A stretch of 64,000 bases of DNA from Vesta saturnalis (GCA_036346205.1 JARFJB010002413.1:225001-289000); one strand, 5' to 3'. Positions 1 to 13,820 are shown, counted from the first letter of the stretch. Made by a program: numbers and translations. Notes: generated by a model not told the origin, from the letters alone.

Positions 1-1206
1 CACTTGCCATTTTATAAATCACGTTCCACGGATTAATTTCAGAAGTTAAGTTACAAAACTCTTTCCATGACTTAAATTTTTCTTCTTTTATTAATTTTTG
101 ATAACTTTTCTTTTCTTCTAAATATATTAATTTTCTTTCTTGTCGTAATTTTTCGTCTTGAATTGTTCTTTGAAATCTTCTTCTAGATGCGTTAACTCTT
201 TTCTTAACACCTTTAAATCATGTGACCACCATGAAATCGATTTACCAAAATGTTTGTTATTCTTTTTGTTATTAGATACGTAAAAAGATTTTTTGCAAAC
301 ATTATGAATTGCTAAATCATACTTATCCATAAAGACCTCAAAATTAGTATCGTTTTCAACCTTCTCTTTTAATTCCATATCTAAATGTTTATTATCAACG
401 CACTTAAACATATTAATAAACTCTTTAACTAAATTAGTATCAAAAATTTCAAAATTGTCTTTTCTAACTATAAACCTGATTTGTTGATTTCTACAAAATT
501 CAGTAACTTCTATGTTTTCAATTCTAAAGCTAATTAATTGATGGTCAGAACAACTTTCTTCTTCTCCAATTTTCCAGTTATCAATATATTTAGACATACC
601 ATGATTAACGATTGTCATATCTATACAACTGCATCCATTCTTTGTCAAAAATGTAGGAGTATTATTATTATTAATTATTAATAAATCATTAAGAATTAAA
701 TACTCTTCCATTGCTTTTCCTCTTTGATTTGTTAAAACATCGTACCAATACTTAGATCGTGCATTACTATCAATCGCTATTAATATATTTTTATTTTTAA
801 GAAAATTCAAAGCGTTGTCTAAATTCTTAAGACTATCAATAACATTATAAGTAATATCAAAATAGGCACTTATGGCATAAAATTTTAATCCTTGATAATT
901 AACTTCAACTACAACCAAATCTTCATTAGAAACTTGACTTATTAATAATCCATTAATTTCCTTATTAGTTATAAAAATTCCAGCTCTTCTTTTTAAACTT
1001 CCGCTGCAAAAAATTTTATAATTTACGGGTACTCCAACTATCTTATTATCTAAATTATAAGGTTCTTGAACAAAGACTATATCTACGTTAAGATTGTGTA
1101 CTAAATTAGTCAAATTACTACAAACTATCCTTGAATGGTTCATGTTTAATTGAAAACAATTTATGTTTGTAAATTTTGATGATTCCATGTTTGAATTAGG
1201 ATGCAT
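1..1206 (-). pseudogene. LINE ORF2, endonuclease part (R1/LOA-like), cut by window edge
   Basis: Apurinic-type endonuclease domain of a non-LTR retrotransposon, which nicks the target for target-primed reverse transcription. From the ATG at 1206 the protein shows, in order, 'FVQEPY', 'AIDSNARSKYW', 'SCIDMTIVN' and 'SDHQLISF', the usual endonuclease landmarks. The open frame ends at 127-129. Another frame then continues to the window edge and encodes 'SWKEFC' followed by 'NPW', a stretch typical of R1/LOA-clade proteins between endonuclease and reverse transcriptase, so I infer a single-base frameshift near 130-200. Reverse transcriptase would lie to the left, outside the window. The ATG lies one base after the stop of the upstream ORF (TAA-A-ATG). 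Clade is from motif memory. Confidence 0.8.
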
Positions 1207-1207
1207 T

Positions 1208-1531
1208 TTAATAGTCTGTATTTTCTTTAATTCTTTTAATGATATTAAGTCTTGTAGGACAATCTTTATTCTTAGCACTGTGCGTAACATCAATCTTATT
1301 TTTACTATATTTGTTGTAATTTATACAATTAACGCATTTATATCCTTCACTTGCCTCACAGTCCTTCTCTTCATGGTTTTCTGTACAAAGTGGACAAATA
1401 ACGTTTGCTTTACAGTCACTCGATTTATGATTAAATTTGCAACATCTATAACATCTTCTTATCGATATATAATCTTTTAAGTAGCAAATTTTCCAGCCCA
1501 GCTTTAATTTTGTTTTATCTATCAATATCAA
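1208..1531 (-). pseudogene. LINE ORF1 (gag-like) C-terminus with zinc knuckles
   Basis: C-terminal part of the RNA-binding ORF1 protein of the same LINE. The visible fragment has CX2CX4HX4C ('CYRCCKFNHKSSDC'), then CX2CX3HX4C ('CPLCTENHEEKDC'), then a longer CX2C...H...C cluster, the usual three-knuckle tail of R1/jockey-type ORF1 proteins. The frame meets a stop just upstream (1532-1534) and nothing gag-like is seen beyond about 1550, so the copy is probably 5'-truncated, as is usual for LINEs. It opens on a non-ATG codon, so the start is only the edge of the surviving frame. Confidence 0.8.
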
Positions 1532-2136
<605 letters not shown>

Positions 2137-2851
2137 GGTGTCCCTAAATTCCATAGCCAAAAGTATAAAGAAGATTACTTACAAAGAAATAAGCCGGTTT
2201 AACTAAACTTGCCTTAGTCCAAAAGTTGATAATAACGAAGCTACAGGCTGTCAAAGTTGAAAAAATAAATCACATTTTCTTTCATATTTTTCAAATGCTA
2301 TGAGCTAATTTTATAACATTTCTTATATGAGGGTTTCTTGGGATGAGAAATTGAAATTTATCATCGATTTCGGTTTATTTCCTAGAGGGCGCTACAAGCG
2401 ACCATTAGGTCGTGTTTAAACCGCTACAACTTTTTGGTGCTACACTGTAGTCCCTTTTAATGCGGAATAATAGTTTTCCCTACCTTTTCTGCTTAAAGAA
2501 AGTATACCTTCTTCATGTCGCTAAGAGCACCGGTTTCTGAGAAAAACGTATCTAAAGCGTATGATGCAAATTATCCAAAAGTATAATAATACTTCATAAT
2601 AATAATAAGAATAATTCATAAAGCCGATTTATTGAAAAAAATAAAGAAGAATGAAGTTTTTCAAGAACAATAATTATTGAAGAAAAAAAAAACCATAATT
2701 AACAAAATGAATATGAAGAATAAGATTAAACAATTAAATTGCATTATTATCAACCAAAAGCTAAATTAAAATTTAAAAAATAAAATTATGTTATGTAAAT
2801 TTTGTTTTAACAAGTGCAATTGATGGACTTTTCTGGAAGGTATTTAATTTG

Positions 2852-3888
2852 CTAATTTAACAAATGTTCAAAATTTCCACCATTTTCCTGCATGCGCAAG
2901 TTAATTCTTTTTAAAAAATTACATTGTACTTTGGACAATACTTCAAGACTATTCTTTAATAAATTGGCTTCATGGGTTATTCTTTTCAACAATTCTTCTT
3001 GCGTATTAACTGAGGATGCATAAACTTTTGATTTCAGACACCCCACAAAAAAAATCGCAGGGTGTCAAGTCCGGTGATCGAGCCGCCCAGTTCACAAGTG
3101 CGTCATCTCCTCTTCCAATCCAGCGCTGATTTAAATGTTGTCTTACATTTAACGTAAAATGAGGAGGTGCGCTATCCTGCATAAACCAAAGGTCACGACG
3201 AAGGAGTAAGGGCAAATAAATCTTCCAATAAAATAGGTAAATTTTGTATTAAATAGTTCAAGTACCTATCCCGTTTAGCCGATTTGTCAGTACAAAGGGA
3301 CCAATAATAAAAGGGTCTACAATTCCAGCCCAGATATTTACTTGAATTTGATGCTGATAATTAGATACTCTCGTTTCATGAGGGTTTTCAACAGTATAAA
3401 CATGTTCATTATAAACATTGAAAATACCCAATCTAGTAAAAGTAACTTCGTCCGTCAACAATTTTTTTTTTTTACTAAAATTTGGATTTTCGATTTTTCT
3501 ATGAATATTAAATCGACAGAAAGCTAAACGTTAATCAGGATCCATGCGCAATATGTCTTGAACTTTTCGAATATGAAAGGGGTGCATTTAATTGTTCTTG
3601 AAAAACTCTATTAACTGATGATTTCGAAATTCCCAATTGCAATCCTACACGTCGTGTGCTGGTCTTTGGATTTATCTTAACAGCTCTTCTTCTATTTCCA
3701 CCGTCCTTATGGTTCGCCTGCGTCCAGAATTTACACGGCTTGGTTGAAACTTGTCATTTTCGCGGAGACGTCTTTCGATATTAGCAAAGTGTGCCGATTT
3801 GGAGTTCTACGGAAAGGATATTTTCCCTATAAATCCGTACACTTCTTCGATCGTTGCAATGTCTGTAGACTAAAACCATGTCCACCAT
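2852..3888 (-). pseudogene. Degenerate mariner-like (DDD) transposase
   Basis: Remains of an IS630/Tc1/mariner-superfamily transposase. From the ATG at 3888 the N-terminus reads as a helix-turn-helix type start ('MVDMVLVYRHCNDRRSVRIY'). Separate frames then show the first catalytic block ('LTDEVTF', 3258-3461), the second and third blocks ('FMQDSAPPHF' and 'SPDLTPCDFF', 3006-3215) and the C-terminus ending 'FEHLLN' (2852-3046). Frames are broken several times, and the stretch between the second and third Asp is shorter than in the sibling copies, so it is inactive. Confidence 0.8.
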
Positions 3889-4649
3889 TTCAGAATTAGT
3901 GAAACTGTGACCCATAACTATGGATCTCTATCAACGGAAAAGCAAAAAAAAATAGAGTAAATACATTCAACTGTCAATATGGTAACTAAAAAGCAAATGT
4001 GACTGAAGTGTTTTTACCTAAGTAAAAGCGCTTGCGCAAATGTGCAATGCATTAGAAAATATTTTTTCCTGGCTAAACCGTTCATCTTATATAAATTTTT
4101 CGCGATAGAAAAAAGAATCAAAACTAATTGAAATTAATTAAAACTAATTGTTATTGCGGGAAAAAAAATAGGATAGTCAAATAAGTTATTTTGATACTTT
4201 TGGATGATTTGCATGCATCATGAGATTTAGATGCGTTTTTCTCGGAAACCGGTGCTCTTAGCGATATCAAGAAGGTATACCTTTTTTAAGCAGAAAAGGT
4301 GTAGAAAACTATTATTCCATAACAAAGGTGCCTACATTGTAGCACAAAAAAGTTGTAGCGATTTAAACATGTCTTTATGGTCGCTTGTAGCGCCCTCTAG
4401 GAAATCTACCGAAATCGATGATAAATTTGAATTTCTCATCCCAAGAAACCCCCATATAAGAAATTTTATAAAATTAACTCAAAGCAGTCGAAAGATATGA
4501 AATAAAATGTGATTTATTTTTTCAACTTTGACACCCTGTAGCTTCGTTATTATCAGCTTTTGGACTAAGGCAAGTTTAGTTAAACCGGCTTATTTTTACG
4601 TAAGTAATCTTTATACTTTTGGCTATGGAATTTAGGGACACCCTGTATG

Positions 4650-4830
<181 letters not shown>

Positions 4831-5125
4831 TGTGTGTATGTTTGTTTTCAGGTTTACGAGAGTGTTGTGTGTATCCATATACTCGTTCTGCTTCTCATGA
4901 TTCGAATTGAACTAATGTGCTCATTGCTGGTCGCTGGTATTTCACTTTCACTTTCTCTTTTGTCGCTTTCTTTTTGTTGTTGATTTCTCCATTTTTCTGG
5001 TGGTAATTTTTTTAATTTTTCCAAGTATCCGGTAGACTTTGTGTATCGGGTTTTATTTGTTTCCTAGGCGTTTTTCTATTTAAATTTAAATGGCTTCCTT
5101 ATTATTCGATGTGTTTTGTAATGAA

Positions 5126-5129
5126 TATG

Positions 5130-5196
<67 letters not shown>

Positions 5197-5200
5197 CATC
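5126..5200. repeat. (TA)n microsatellite
   Basis: TA tract with a single interruption, bordering the right outer arm of the foldback. Confidence 0.9.
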
Positions 5201-5239
5201 CTGCATTGTGGGATATAGTAGACACACTAAGGGAATTTT

Positions 5240-6085
5240 GTGCGAAACAGATAGAACATTAACTACAAACAAACAAAAAAAGGAAATTCGAGTGCCTAAA
5301 AATTGCTTGGTTGTTTGGCTACACAAGTACGCTGAGAAAGTATTACGCCATTGAAAAGATTCCAATTTCATACGCATTATGGAAATTGATCTTTTCGTCG
5401 CCTTGCCACTCCACAGTTATGGATTACAAGAATTACAAAATTCCTCGATCGTCTGTGAAATGTCCAAAAAATAGGCATGGTGAGAATCCATTTCGTTAAT
5501 ACACTATCTGTGGTTCCACGTCCCTGTGTCAATCCACTTGTGCTCTTCCTGAATCTCGTCAGCGTTTGTTCTATCGTCATATCGCTCCAAATTTTGGACC
5601 AGAATTTGTTGGACCATCCAATAGTAAAAAATCCTTTTGTGACAAAACGTGTGTATTCAGAAGGATTCAGTTTAGACTCATGACTAATCATATCCTGGTG
5701 GTAGAGCTAACTTGATTTCCCATACCAAAAATGGCCGCTCCCGTGTAACTATGACAACATATGAGTATCGCTACCATGTGGAAGTATTGTAACCATAACT
5801 TCGCTATTGGCCCATTTCCGATAATTTTTCATAAAACTTTTGTATAACGCTTTTGAAAGGTTCTTTGTTGATTTTATTCATAAAAGACGCATCTCCAGTT
5901 TCAAATTGAACTAGTAATGCGAATTCTTCTTCGATTATGATATCCACTTTTTGCAACATAATCTTAGCCAAAGCGAAGTGAGCTAAAATACGTTCCCTTA
6001 CAGCCCTCGAGTACGCGTGACCAATCAACATTTTTTCAGTTGATGCAGCCGCATATATAGCCTGTGGCACCCATAAAACACATTA
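5240..6085 (-). pseudogene. Fragment of an unnamed repetitive arthropod protein
   Basis: Two broken frames on the same strand look like consecutive parts of one protein. 5804-6070 carries 'GHAYSRAVRERILAHFALA'. 5377-5691 carries 'KIWSDMTIEQTL', then 'GLTQGRGTTDSVLTKWI'. From memory, the pattern (I/K)WSDMxIEQTLM followed by a GGLTxGRG stretch recurs in many uncharacterised arthropod predicted proteins. I know no established function and do not assign one. The intervening DNA has stops, and the fragment ends at the (TA)n next to the foldback. It is likely a dead copy of a multi-copy sequence. Confidence 0.45.
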
Positions 6086-6163
6086 CAAGGTGAAACCTAA
6101 ACCTTAGCTATACTGGTTTGAAATATAACCGTTAGATCTAAACTGGCCCTCTCCGTCACTATG

Positions 6164-6222
6164 CGCGTACACACACACGCACGCACGCACGCACGCGCCC
6201 GCGCATACACACACACACACAA
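6164..6222. repeat. (CA)n/(CACG)n microsatellite
   Basis: CA and CACG repeats, purine-pyrimidine alternating. Frames reading Cys-Val across it are not genes. Confidence 0.9.
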
Positions 6223-6472
6223 GGGTCAAGACAGATATAGAATCAGAACGAACCCGAAAACGATCCGTACCTCGGGGACAAACTAGCCACAATTACAAGT
6301 AAATTATATTGTGTACATATTGCATATGTTGTCTCTCTTTGAATCTACACACAATTTTCAAGTGCAAATTATACCAATAGAATAATACAAAACGAGTATA
6401 TAGCCAAGTATTGCATCCAGATATAAGGTTTACTACTACAGCGAAACATGTTTCGAATAAATAATATGGCAC

Positions 6473-7249
6473 TTCGTGGCGGCGGGTCCGAAATGCGCAC
6501 TTTCTACCTGGTCATAAACATAAATGTCCGAAATGCGCACCAACCCTCTTCGGGTCCATTAAAACTATGCCCAAAATGCGCACTGCCAAATTGCATTTCA
6601 TTAGAATGGGACTTTAATTAATTAAATAAACACCGAATTGTAATTGTTCACATATGTATAAAGGAGTTTATTAATATATAACAATTATTGATACATCATT
6701 TTAAACATTATTTTTTATTTAAGAAACCTATACATTTTATATAATGCAATCTACTAATTTTTTTTCCTACATAATCACTAATTTTGTTAGAAATAAATTC
6801 CTGCCTACGGCGTATATTAACAACTTTTATTCTAGGAGTTTCTTCCAAGCTTTGCAATTTTATATACGACTCTGTTTGAAAATTGTTTAAAACGTTTAAA
6901 AAAGTAAACAAAGTTGGATGAGTTATTGATCTTTAACGTTTGTAATGAACAAAATTTTTAGTTAATTTGTTTTTAACGCCAATAATCCTTCATTCTTATT
7001 GTCACGTTAATAGCAGGGTGTAATGAGATTATTAGCCTAACGGTAATTTTATCTATAAACTTTATCGATCTTTAACGTTTGTAATGAACAGAATACTGAA
7101 TTATAAAAAAAAACACGTGTACCTACATTGAATTACTTATTTGTAAAATATAGTTGGTGCGCATTTTGCACTTGGAATGCAGGTACCCAGTTAATCCTCT
7201 TTGGGTAGCCCATTAGCAGTGCGCATTTTGGATACGTCCTTTCGTGGCG
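6473..7249. mobile_element. MULE-type element, 759 bp, with 9-bp target duplication
   Basis: The element (6482-7240) is flanked by identical 9-bp direct repeats TTCGTGGCG at 6473-6481 and 7241-7249. Both ends carry repeated 'AAATGCGCAC' boxes in inverted orientation: left near 6490, 6531 and 6575, right near 7157 and 7219. A 9-bp duplication and multiple sub-terminal boxes fit Mutator-like elements. An internal direct repeat ('GATCTTTAACGTTTGTAATGAAC') lies near 6929 and 7069. It keeps only the tail of a transposase frame, so it is non-autonomous. Confidence 0.7.
6708..6925 (-). pseudogene. C-terminal remnant of MULE-like transposase
   Basis: About 67 codons beginning 'THPTLFTFLNVLNNFQTES' (first residues just upstream of the first Met) and ending in a Lys-rich tail. 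The pattern H-P-x-I/L-x-x-F-L-x-x-L/I-x-x-x-Q is how I remember the extreme C-terminus of insect Mutator-like transposases. The catalytic domain is missing. The position inside an element with 9-bp target duplications supports the assignment. Confidence 0.45.
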
Positions 7250-7990
7250 CTATAGCTTCGAAACTATTGACTTTAGCGCATAATGCTTTATGACTTTTTT
7301 GTAGGAAATTTAATTTCCTACAAGAATAATAATAACTATTTTTGTCGTATTATCGATGGTAACGAAGATATTGGCCAAAAACTGAATTCTATTCCCTTTT
7401 TTGAAAATGGCGGCCAACCCTCGGGGGGGGGGAGATTAATGTGTTCATCAGGGGACCAAAATAAATCCATAAATCAAAGTGCAGCATTATATGAATTATT
7501 TCCCGTTCGAAGTCTTTGGCGCTTAGCCTATTAGTAGTAATACCAAATATAGCTCATCTTAGGTTAATAATCCAGTATAGTACTACGTTATCGAAGAATG
7601 TTGTTGTGACCGTACTTTTTTATTCACGTTTTATTTATAATGATGAAGTTGTTTGTGCCTTAATTACAACACTGTGAAAAAGCGAATACATTCTGTGGAA
7701 TTGTACACGATTTGATATTTTACGCAGCAAGGCTGTTTCAATGTAATATTATAACTTAAATGTTGACAGTGAAAATCGTAACTACATATCCGTTTTGTGA
7801 GAATTGCGTTTTGTTACATGAACAATTAGATAAAATTATTTATTTTGGAACTATTATTGAGCATTCATACTAGAGTTAAACAGCAATGATTATTTTGATT
7901 TATTGAACATACGAACATATGCAGTTGTTTCTTTTCATGAGTTTACATGTGATGTTAACTTTAACAAGTGGCTCGTTTTTTGTATTTCAG
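7250..7990. other. No gene recognised
   Basis: A+T-rich sequence with one short open frame (7283-7534) that resembles nothing I know and includes a G-run. Confidence 0.5.
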
Positions 7991-8109
7991 TTATCTATGA
8001 AGAACGAGAGGTGTCCCACAAAAGCAGACATAGTTTATAACTATGGATTTACCTTTGTTATCTATTACGACCTGTGAATAACAAAGTTGTTCTCAATTTA
8101 CAAGTTACG
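7991..8109 (+). other. Candidate non-coding exon
   Basis: A 119-nt block lies between a good acceptor (TTTTTGTATTTCAG ending at 7990) and a strong donor (ACG|GTAAGTATT, GT at 8110). All three frames contain stops, so if real it would be untranslated, possibly 5' UTR of the chitin-binding gene whose coding exons lie downstream on the same strand. The evidence is splice-site consensus only. Confidence 0.25.
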
Positions 8110-8680
8110 GTAAGTATTTTTACCTGTCTCCGACGAGTAAGCTGTGGTATAAAACAGCCTTTAATTTATGTTCCTGTATCGTAATAATATTTTAAATTCT
8201 TGTTTCAATGTGACAATTTTTCAGTCAACTAAGTTTGTTGTTATGGGTTGGCAATTTATTTTTTTTATAACCCAACAACACGCACGCACGCGCACACACA
8301 CACACACACTCGCGGGCTCACATTTTTTAAAACAAACCAGGAGAGTTTAACTCACTCATTTCCCAAAAACTCATTACATCCGGTGCCCGAGCCACCCCAT
8401 CGCTTTACTTATAAATAGACTTCACATTCACTATCAAAATTTAATCATTAAACGCTCTTTTAATTCACAATATGAACCCATTGCATATTTAAATGTTCGC
8501 AATAAAATATTGGACTTATTTACTTAAGCTCAAAAATTTACGTTAAAGCACTTCACAACATGAAACTCGATACTAATTAAACATGCTCTGGAAACTTCTG
8601 TTTAAATGTCATAATAAAAATTCGTCATGAAAATAAAATGATCTCATACAAAGAATTTAAACTTAATCGCCCAGATAATT

Positions 8681-8721
<41 letters not shown>

Positions 8722-9740
8722 CTAATTTGGTCTCAAAACTGTACATTAAAATAAGGAAACACTTGTCCTACTTGATAAATCGCAAAGTATCACTCAACAA
8801 TTAATAGATTTACATATCAACGTTATTGCACGAATCATCGAACAAATCAGCAATAGCAATACCATCTGGAAACTCGTCGTGCTTTAAAATTTCGAAAAAC
8901 ACAACTTACATTAAAAATAGACATAGAATATACCAATATAATTGCGCCGATATGAGGCACTAAACACATAGAACACAAAAGAAAGATGCCAAGGGCATTT
9001 GTCAAAAGGAATCAATGACGAAAGTACTTTCGCAACAAAAGGTAGCTGTATTGGTTCCCAGTTGTTACGTTTCTAACATAAGAAAAAACAATAAGGTCAT
9101 TCGACAAATACGTCAAATTTCGAAAAATTATTCTGCACAAATAGCAATTAATATAACTTCAATAACTACATAATACAACAATCAACTGCACAAAAATTCA
9201 AAATTCTAATCAATACCACAAATATGTGTTTCGTTGACGAATTCCATAAATTATGTAATATTCAAGTTTTAAACACATCGTTGCACTTTTAAAATTTAAT
9301 GAACTTTTCATCTTTCATCTTATAAATAAAGTCAAAAACAATGTACTATTTTTGTACGAAATTCTAGCACGGCATGATTGATTGAGGTAGTATCACTAAT
9401 GTTAATATACCCACTTTTTCTAGCAACTTTTCATTAATGATCGTCAATTATTACTCGCATTACAAAATAATAATAAACATATAATAAATACAAAGTCCGG
9501 AAGTTTCCATAGTTTCATTGTTCAAGTTACACACTTAAACAATGCACAGGACCGCTGAGACCACTCAAATATTTTTTAGGATACGTAAAAATACACATAG
9601 GCTGAGGAAAAATGAAAGACCCTAACTCCACTCTTTCCAAAGTAACTAAGTCATTAATACTATAATAATATCGGGTTGTTGACGTCGTAAAGTTACCAAA
9701 AACACGCTAATACGGATCGCTTTAAGTAAACCCGCGACAA
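8110..9740. other. A+T-rich, no gene recognised; two microsatellites
   Basis: Contains (CA)n/(CG) at 8279-8312 and (TA)n at about 8684-8720. Otherwise no coding signal or recognisable element. Confidence 0.6.
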
Positions 9741-10080
9741 ATAACTGTGTCGTCACCCTCTTTTGTATCCATCCACTTCACACGTATTTTAACACCTTTT
9801 TCTTCATGGCCAATTCCTGCGGGCCTTCAATCCCTCACAACTCCTGCTCAACTGCATTCTTTCACTTTCAAAATCCGATCTTCGACAGCCAAATTACCAA
9901 TGACAAATTTCTCCTGTTCAGCTTATATAAAAACATGCATACCGAACGAAATCACACATTTAGACTTCATCCCCCCTTTCATCTCCTACAGGAACGCTGA
10001 AATCTAACTTGCGTTATTAAAAAAACTTAGCACTTTACGTTTCATCAAAAGGACAGTAACACTACACTTTCTGAAACACT

Positions 10081-10256
10081 CACAAGACTTTCTCTCTCGC
10101 CTCTACGCGCTCTCTCTCTCTCTCTCTCTCTGCCCTCCCTTCCTCCCCCTCCCCCACTCGCCGCCCCCACCCGCTTTATCTCTCTCGCGCGCGCTCCCTC
10201 TCTATCTCTCGCGCTCTCTCTTTCTATCTATCTATCTTTCTCCCTCTCTTATTTTT
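10081..10256. repeat. Polypyrimidine (CT)n-rich tract
   Basis: About 175 bp with almost only C and T on the + strand: CT runs, C-runs near 10145-10170 and TCTA/TATC repeats. The - strand therefore carries many GAGAG motifs, the binding core of GAGA-type factors in insects. A TATATAAAA box lies about 150 bp to the left, near 9928. Whether it is a promoter is speculative. Confidence 0.7.
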
Positions 10257-10770
10257 GTATATATAAACATTTCTATATTGTCTTTTTTAACATATCACAC
10301 ATATTATGTTATGGTATTGTTATATGAGCAAAATTGAGTTCCATTCATACTTTCTTTAGACAGATTTAATTTTTTTAACATTTGACATTCGACGAAGAGT
10401 TATGGACCCGTCAAGTGCTATACTTATAGGAGGTCTTTCTCATCAGGCTGTCACGCTTTCAGACGTTAAAGGTGTATTCGAATAATAACAACATACGCTT
10501 AAGGAGCCGCTGTCGCGATAGTTTAATTTCGTAGAATATTTCCCTCGTGTACAATTTACTCCTATACAGCAATGCAACTTCGTTAGGATTACAGCAATAA
10601 TCCAATTTAACGCTATGAATTGCAGCGGTAACTCAAATGCAGTGACGTCATACTCAACTACCATAGTAACAGAGCTGTTCTTATCATGAACAAGACGCAT
10701 TTGTCAAAAACTTACAGCCACGTTAAAAAATTTAAGTTAAGTTTATTGTAAAAATGAAACGATTTCGTAG

Positions 10771-10785
10771 AATTACGCACACACA

Positions 10786-10816
<31 letters not shown>

Positions 10817-10836
10817 GCGCGCGCGTGTGTGCGTGC

Positions 10837-10905
<69 letters not shown>
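10771..10905. repeat. (ACGC)n-(GC)n-(GT)n tract with dyad symmetry
   Basis: An (ACGC)n block passes through (GC)n into (GTGC)n and (GT)n, so the two halves are complementary and the whole is strictly alternating purine-pyrimidine. Confidence 0.9.
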
Positions 10906-10906
<1 letters not shown>

Positions 10907-11039
10907 TCTGGAAATATTCTACCCAATACCACCCGTGCATCAAAATGAATCAGATAATCCTGGAAAAAGAGTTGATTCCTCAAGGTAAACCGCACTCGTT
11001 TTTCTGGTTTATTGTTAACGCTTTCTTCTATAATTTTTG

Positions 11040-11660
11040 TAGAATAATTATGCAACCTCTGTTTAAATTCATAACGAAAATAGGCAACGTTTTAAAAACA
11101 AAAACAATAATCCTTGTCAGAGGGGCGTTTAAAATTTCAGTTCAGATAGAGGTTAATAGATCCAGAAGCTGTCTTGAAAAGATGCTTCTATAAAATATCC
11201 ACAATACTGCTTTCAATCTTATTTCATTAATTTTTATACTTCAAATTAAAAAAAATTAGACTTATCTTGCGTTATAAAGAAAATTTATGTAAAATTATAC
11301 TTTCTTCAATAAGTATGTCTGCACATTTTCTTATTAAATATATGGTTATTCAGATACGGAAAAAATCTAAATAACACTTAAGCTTTAGGAATTTTTTGTC
11401 GCTAAATTACGCATCGTATTAAAAATTGCATAGAATATAGTTAATCGATATGTTTAAGGTCTATATGTTGGTATTTTGAAATATACAACTGTTTCATAAT
11501 TATCTGATAAAAACCAAAAACTGCTTCCGATAAACCCACTCTTCCCGTCGCTAAATTTCTCCCAAAATGTAATCAGCTGCAGGAGAAATAAAAGCAAGAT
11601 AAAATATATTTTAAGTATTTACGTGTTACCGTTCTAGAGTTATCGTAGGTACTAACATAC
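11040..11660 (+). repeat. Dispersed repeat family R, copy 1
   Basis: Non-coding repeat shared with 20680-22650 (copy 2, interrupted) and, inverted, 24105-25890 (copy 3, interrupted). Shared landmarks: 'AAAATAGGCAACRTTGTAAA', 'GCTAAATTACGCA', 'TTAATCGATRTGT', and 'GTTCTAGAGTTATCGTRGATACTAACATACA' in shorter form. The copy ends in CA-rich DNA (11657-11700). No protein is encoded. Confidence 0.8.
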
Positions 11661-11739
11661 ATCAACACACAGACACACACACAAACATGCACGCACTCAT
11701 GAACCCGAGATACCGCGCACACGCGCCCACGCAAATCTG

Positions 11740-12329
11740 AACGTTTCGATAACACTTACAGTTCTGGTCCTCAGTAGTAATAAAATCTTTCAGAGTTGTT
11801 TAAGGTGTTTGAAAGAGTAAAAATGCAAACCTAAACCTGCTATTAATATAACAGTTTGATAAACGTATAAAGCCAACTATGGAAAACAATTTTAGTAAAG
11901 AATATACATTAATCAATTCATAGTGTTAAACTACCTTGAAGATGCAATTCAGAACACTCTCTAACGAACGAAGGCTATCCGTAAAAATTTCGTAACCAAA
12001 GAGCAAATTTAACAATATTTAATCAAATTATGATGTAAGTGTAAAGTTGTGAAAACTTTTATTTGAAATTGATAAAAGAATTACAAATAGAAACACATAT
12101 AAAATAAGATTTAGCCAAGTCTAACAAAGAATCAGTTTTTGGTTGTAACTGCTATTGCACAGTTTAAATATGATTTAAATTGAACTATATCTGTTAAGTT
12201 ATTACAGTGCTATGGCAACTTAATTTTCACTGTAAGCCTTCGTCCATTAGAGATTGTTCTGGTTTGTCAACTTTATTATGGACGCCATTCTTTGCCAAAA
12301 TTAGATACCATACTTGGCTTTATACGTAT

Positions 12330-12350
<21 letters not shown>
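11740..12350. repeat. Foldback/MITE family M, copy 1
   Basis: Begins 'CGTTTCGATAACACTTACAG' and carries an internal inverted pair: 'GATAAACGTATAAAGCCAA' near 11865 against 'TTGGCTTTATACGTATATCAA' near 12315 (its complement). A related, inverted copy lies at 27537-28868 and a weak partial copy at about 35830-36030. It runs into a GT array on the right. Confidence 0.65.
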
Positions 12351-13361
<1,011 letters not shown>

Positions 13362-13370
<9 letters not shown>

Positions 13371-13820
13371 ATAAATTAGTAACATTATTGACATTCGAAA
13401 ATTGTGTTCTATTTGCATCATAAGTGAGTAACAAATAATAAAAAACCCTTTTACCTTGCTAGTAATGTTATATGCTATTACAGGTTAGAAACGAAGGTTG
13501 GTGATTTTTTACAAATAAGAGACGACCGTACCTTGTTCACATTGTATTTGCAAAATAAATAAACAATAAGCACCGTTGCCATAGTAAGGATTTCAAAGGT
13601 AACGAGACATTTTTGCAAGTTAACTGTCAGTTTTACAATTTAGTAGCATCATTTACATTCGAAAATTGTGTTTCCATTATAAATGAGTAACAAATAAATT
13701 ATATAACAATACACGTAGGGTAACGGGTTTTACTGGCTTCAGCAGGTAACATATCCTTCTGTCCGCCAGTGAAACCTTTTTTACCTTACTAGTAATCTTA
13801 TATACTATTACAAATAGCAA
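13362..13820 (+). repeat. Two direct repeats of about 130 bp; second carries a 75-bp insert
   Basis: 'ACATTCGAAAATTGTGTT' and 'TTACCTTRCTAGTAAT' recur in order at 13362-13490 and 13624-13810. In the second copy about 75 bp ('ACGTAGGGTAACGGG...CAGTGAAAC') separates the two blocks. Confidence 0.7.
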
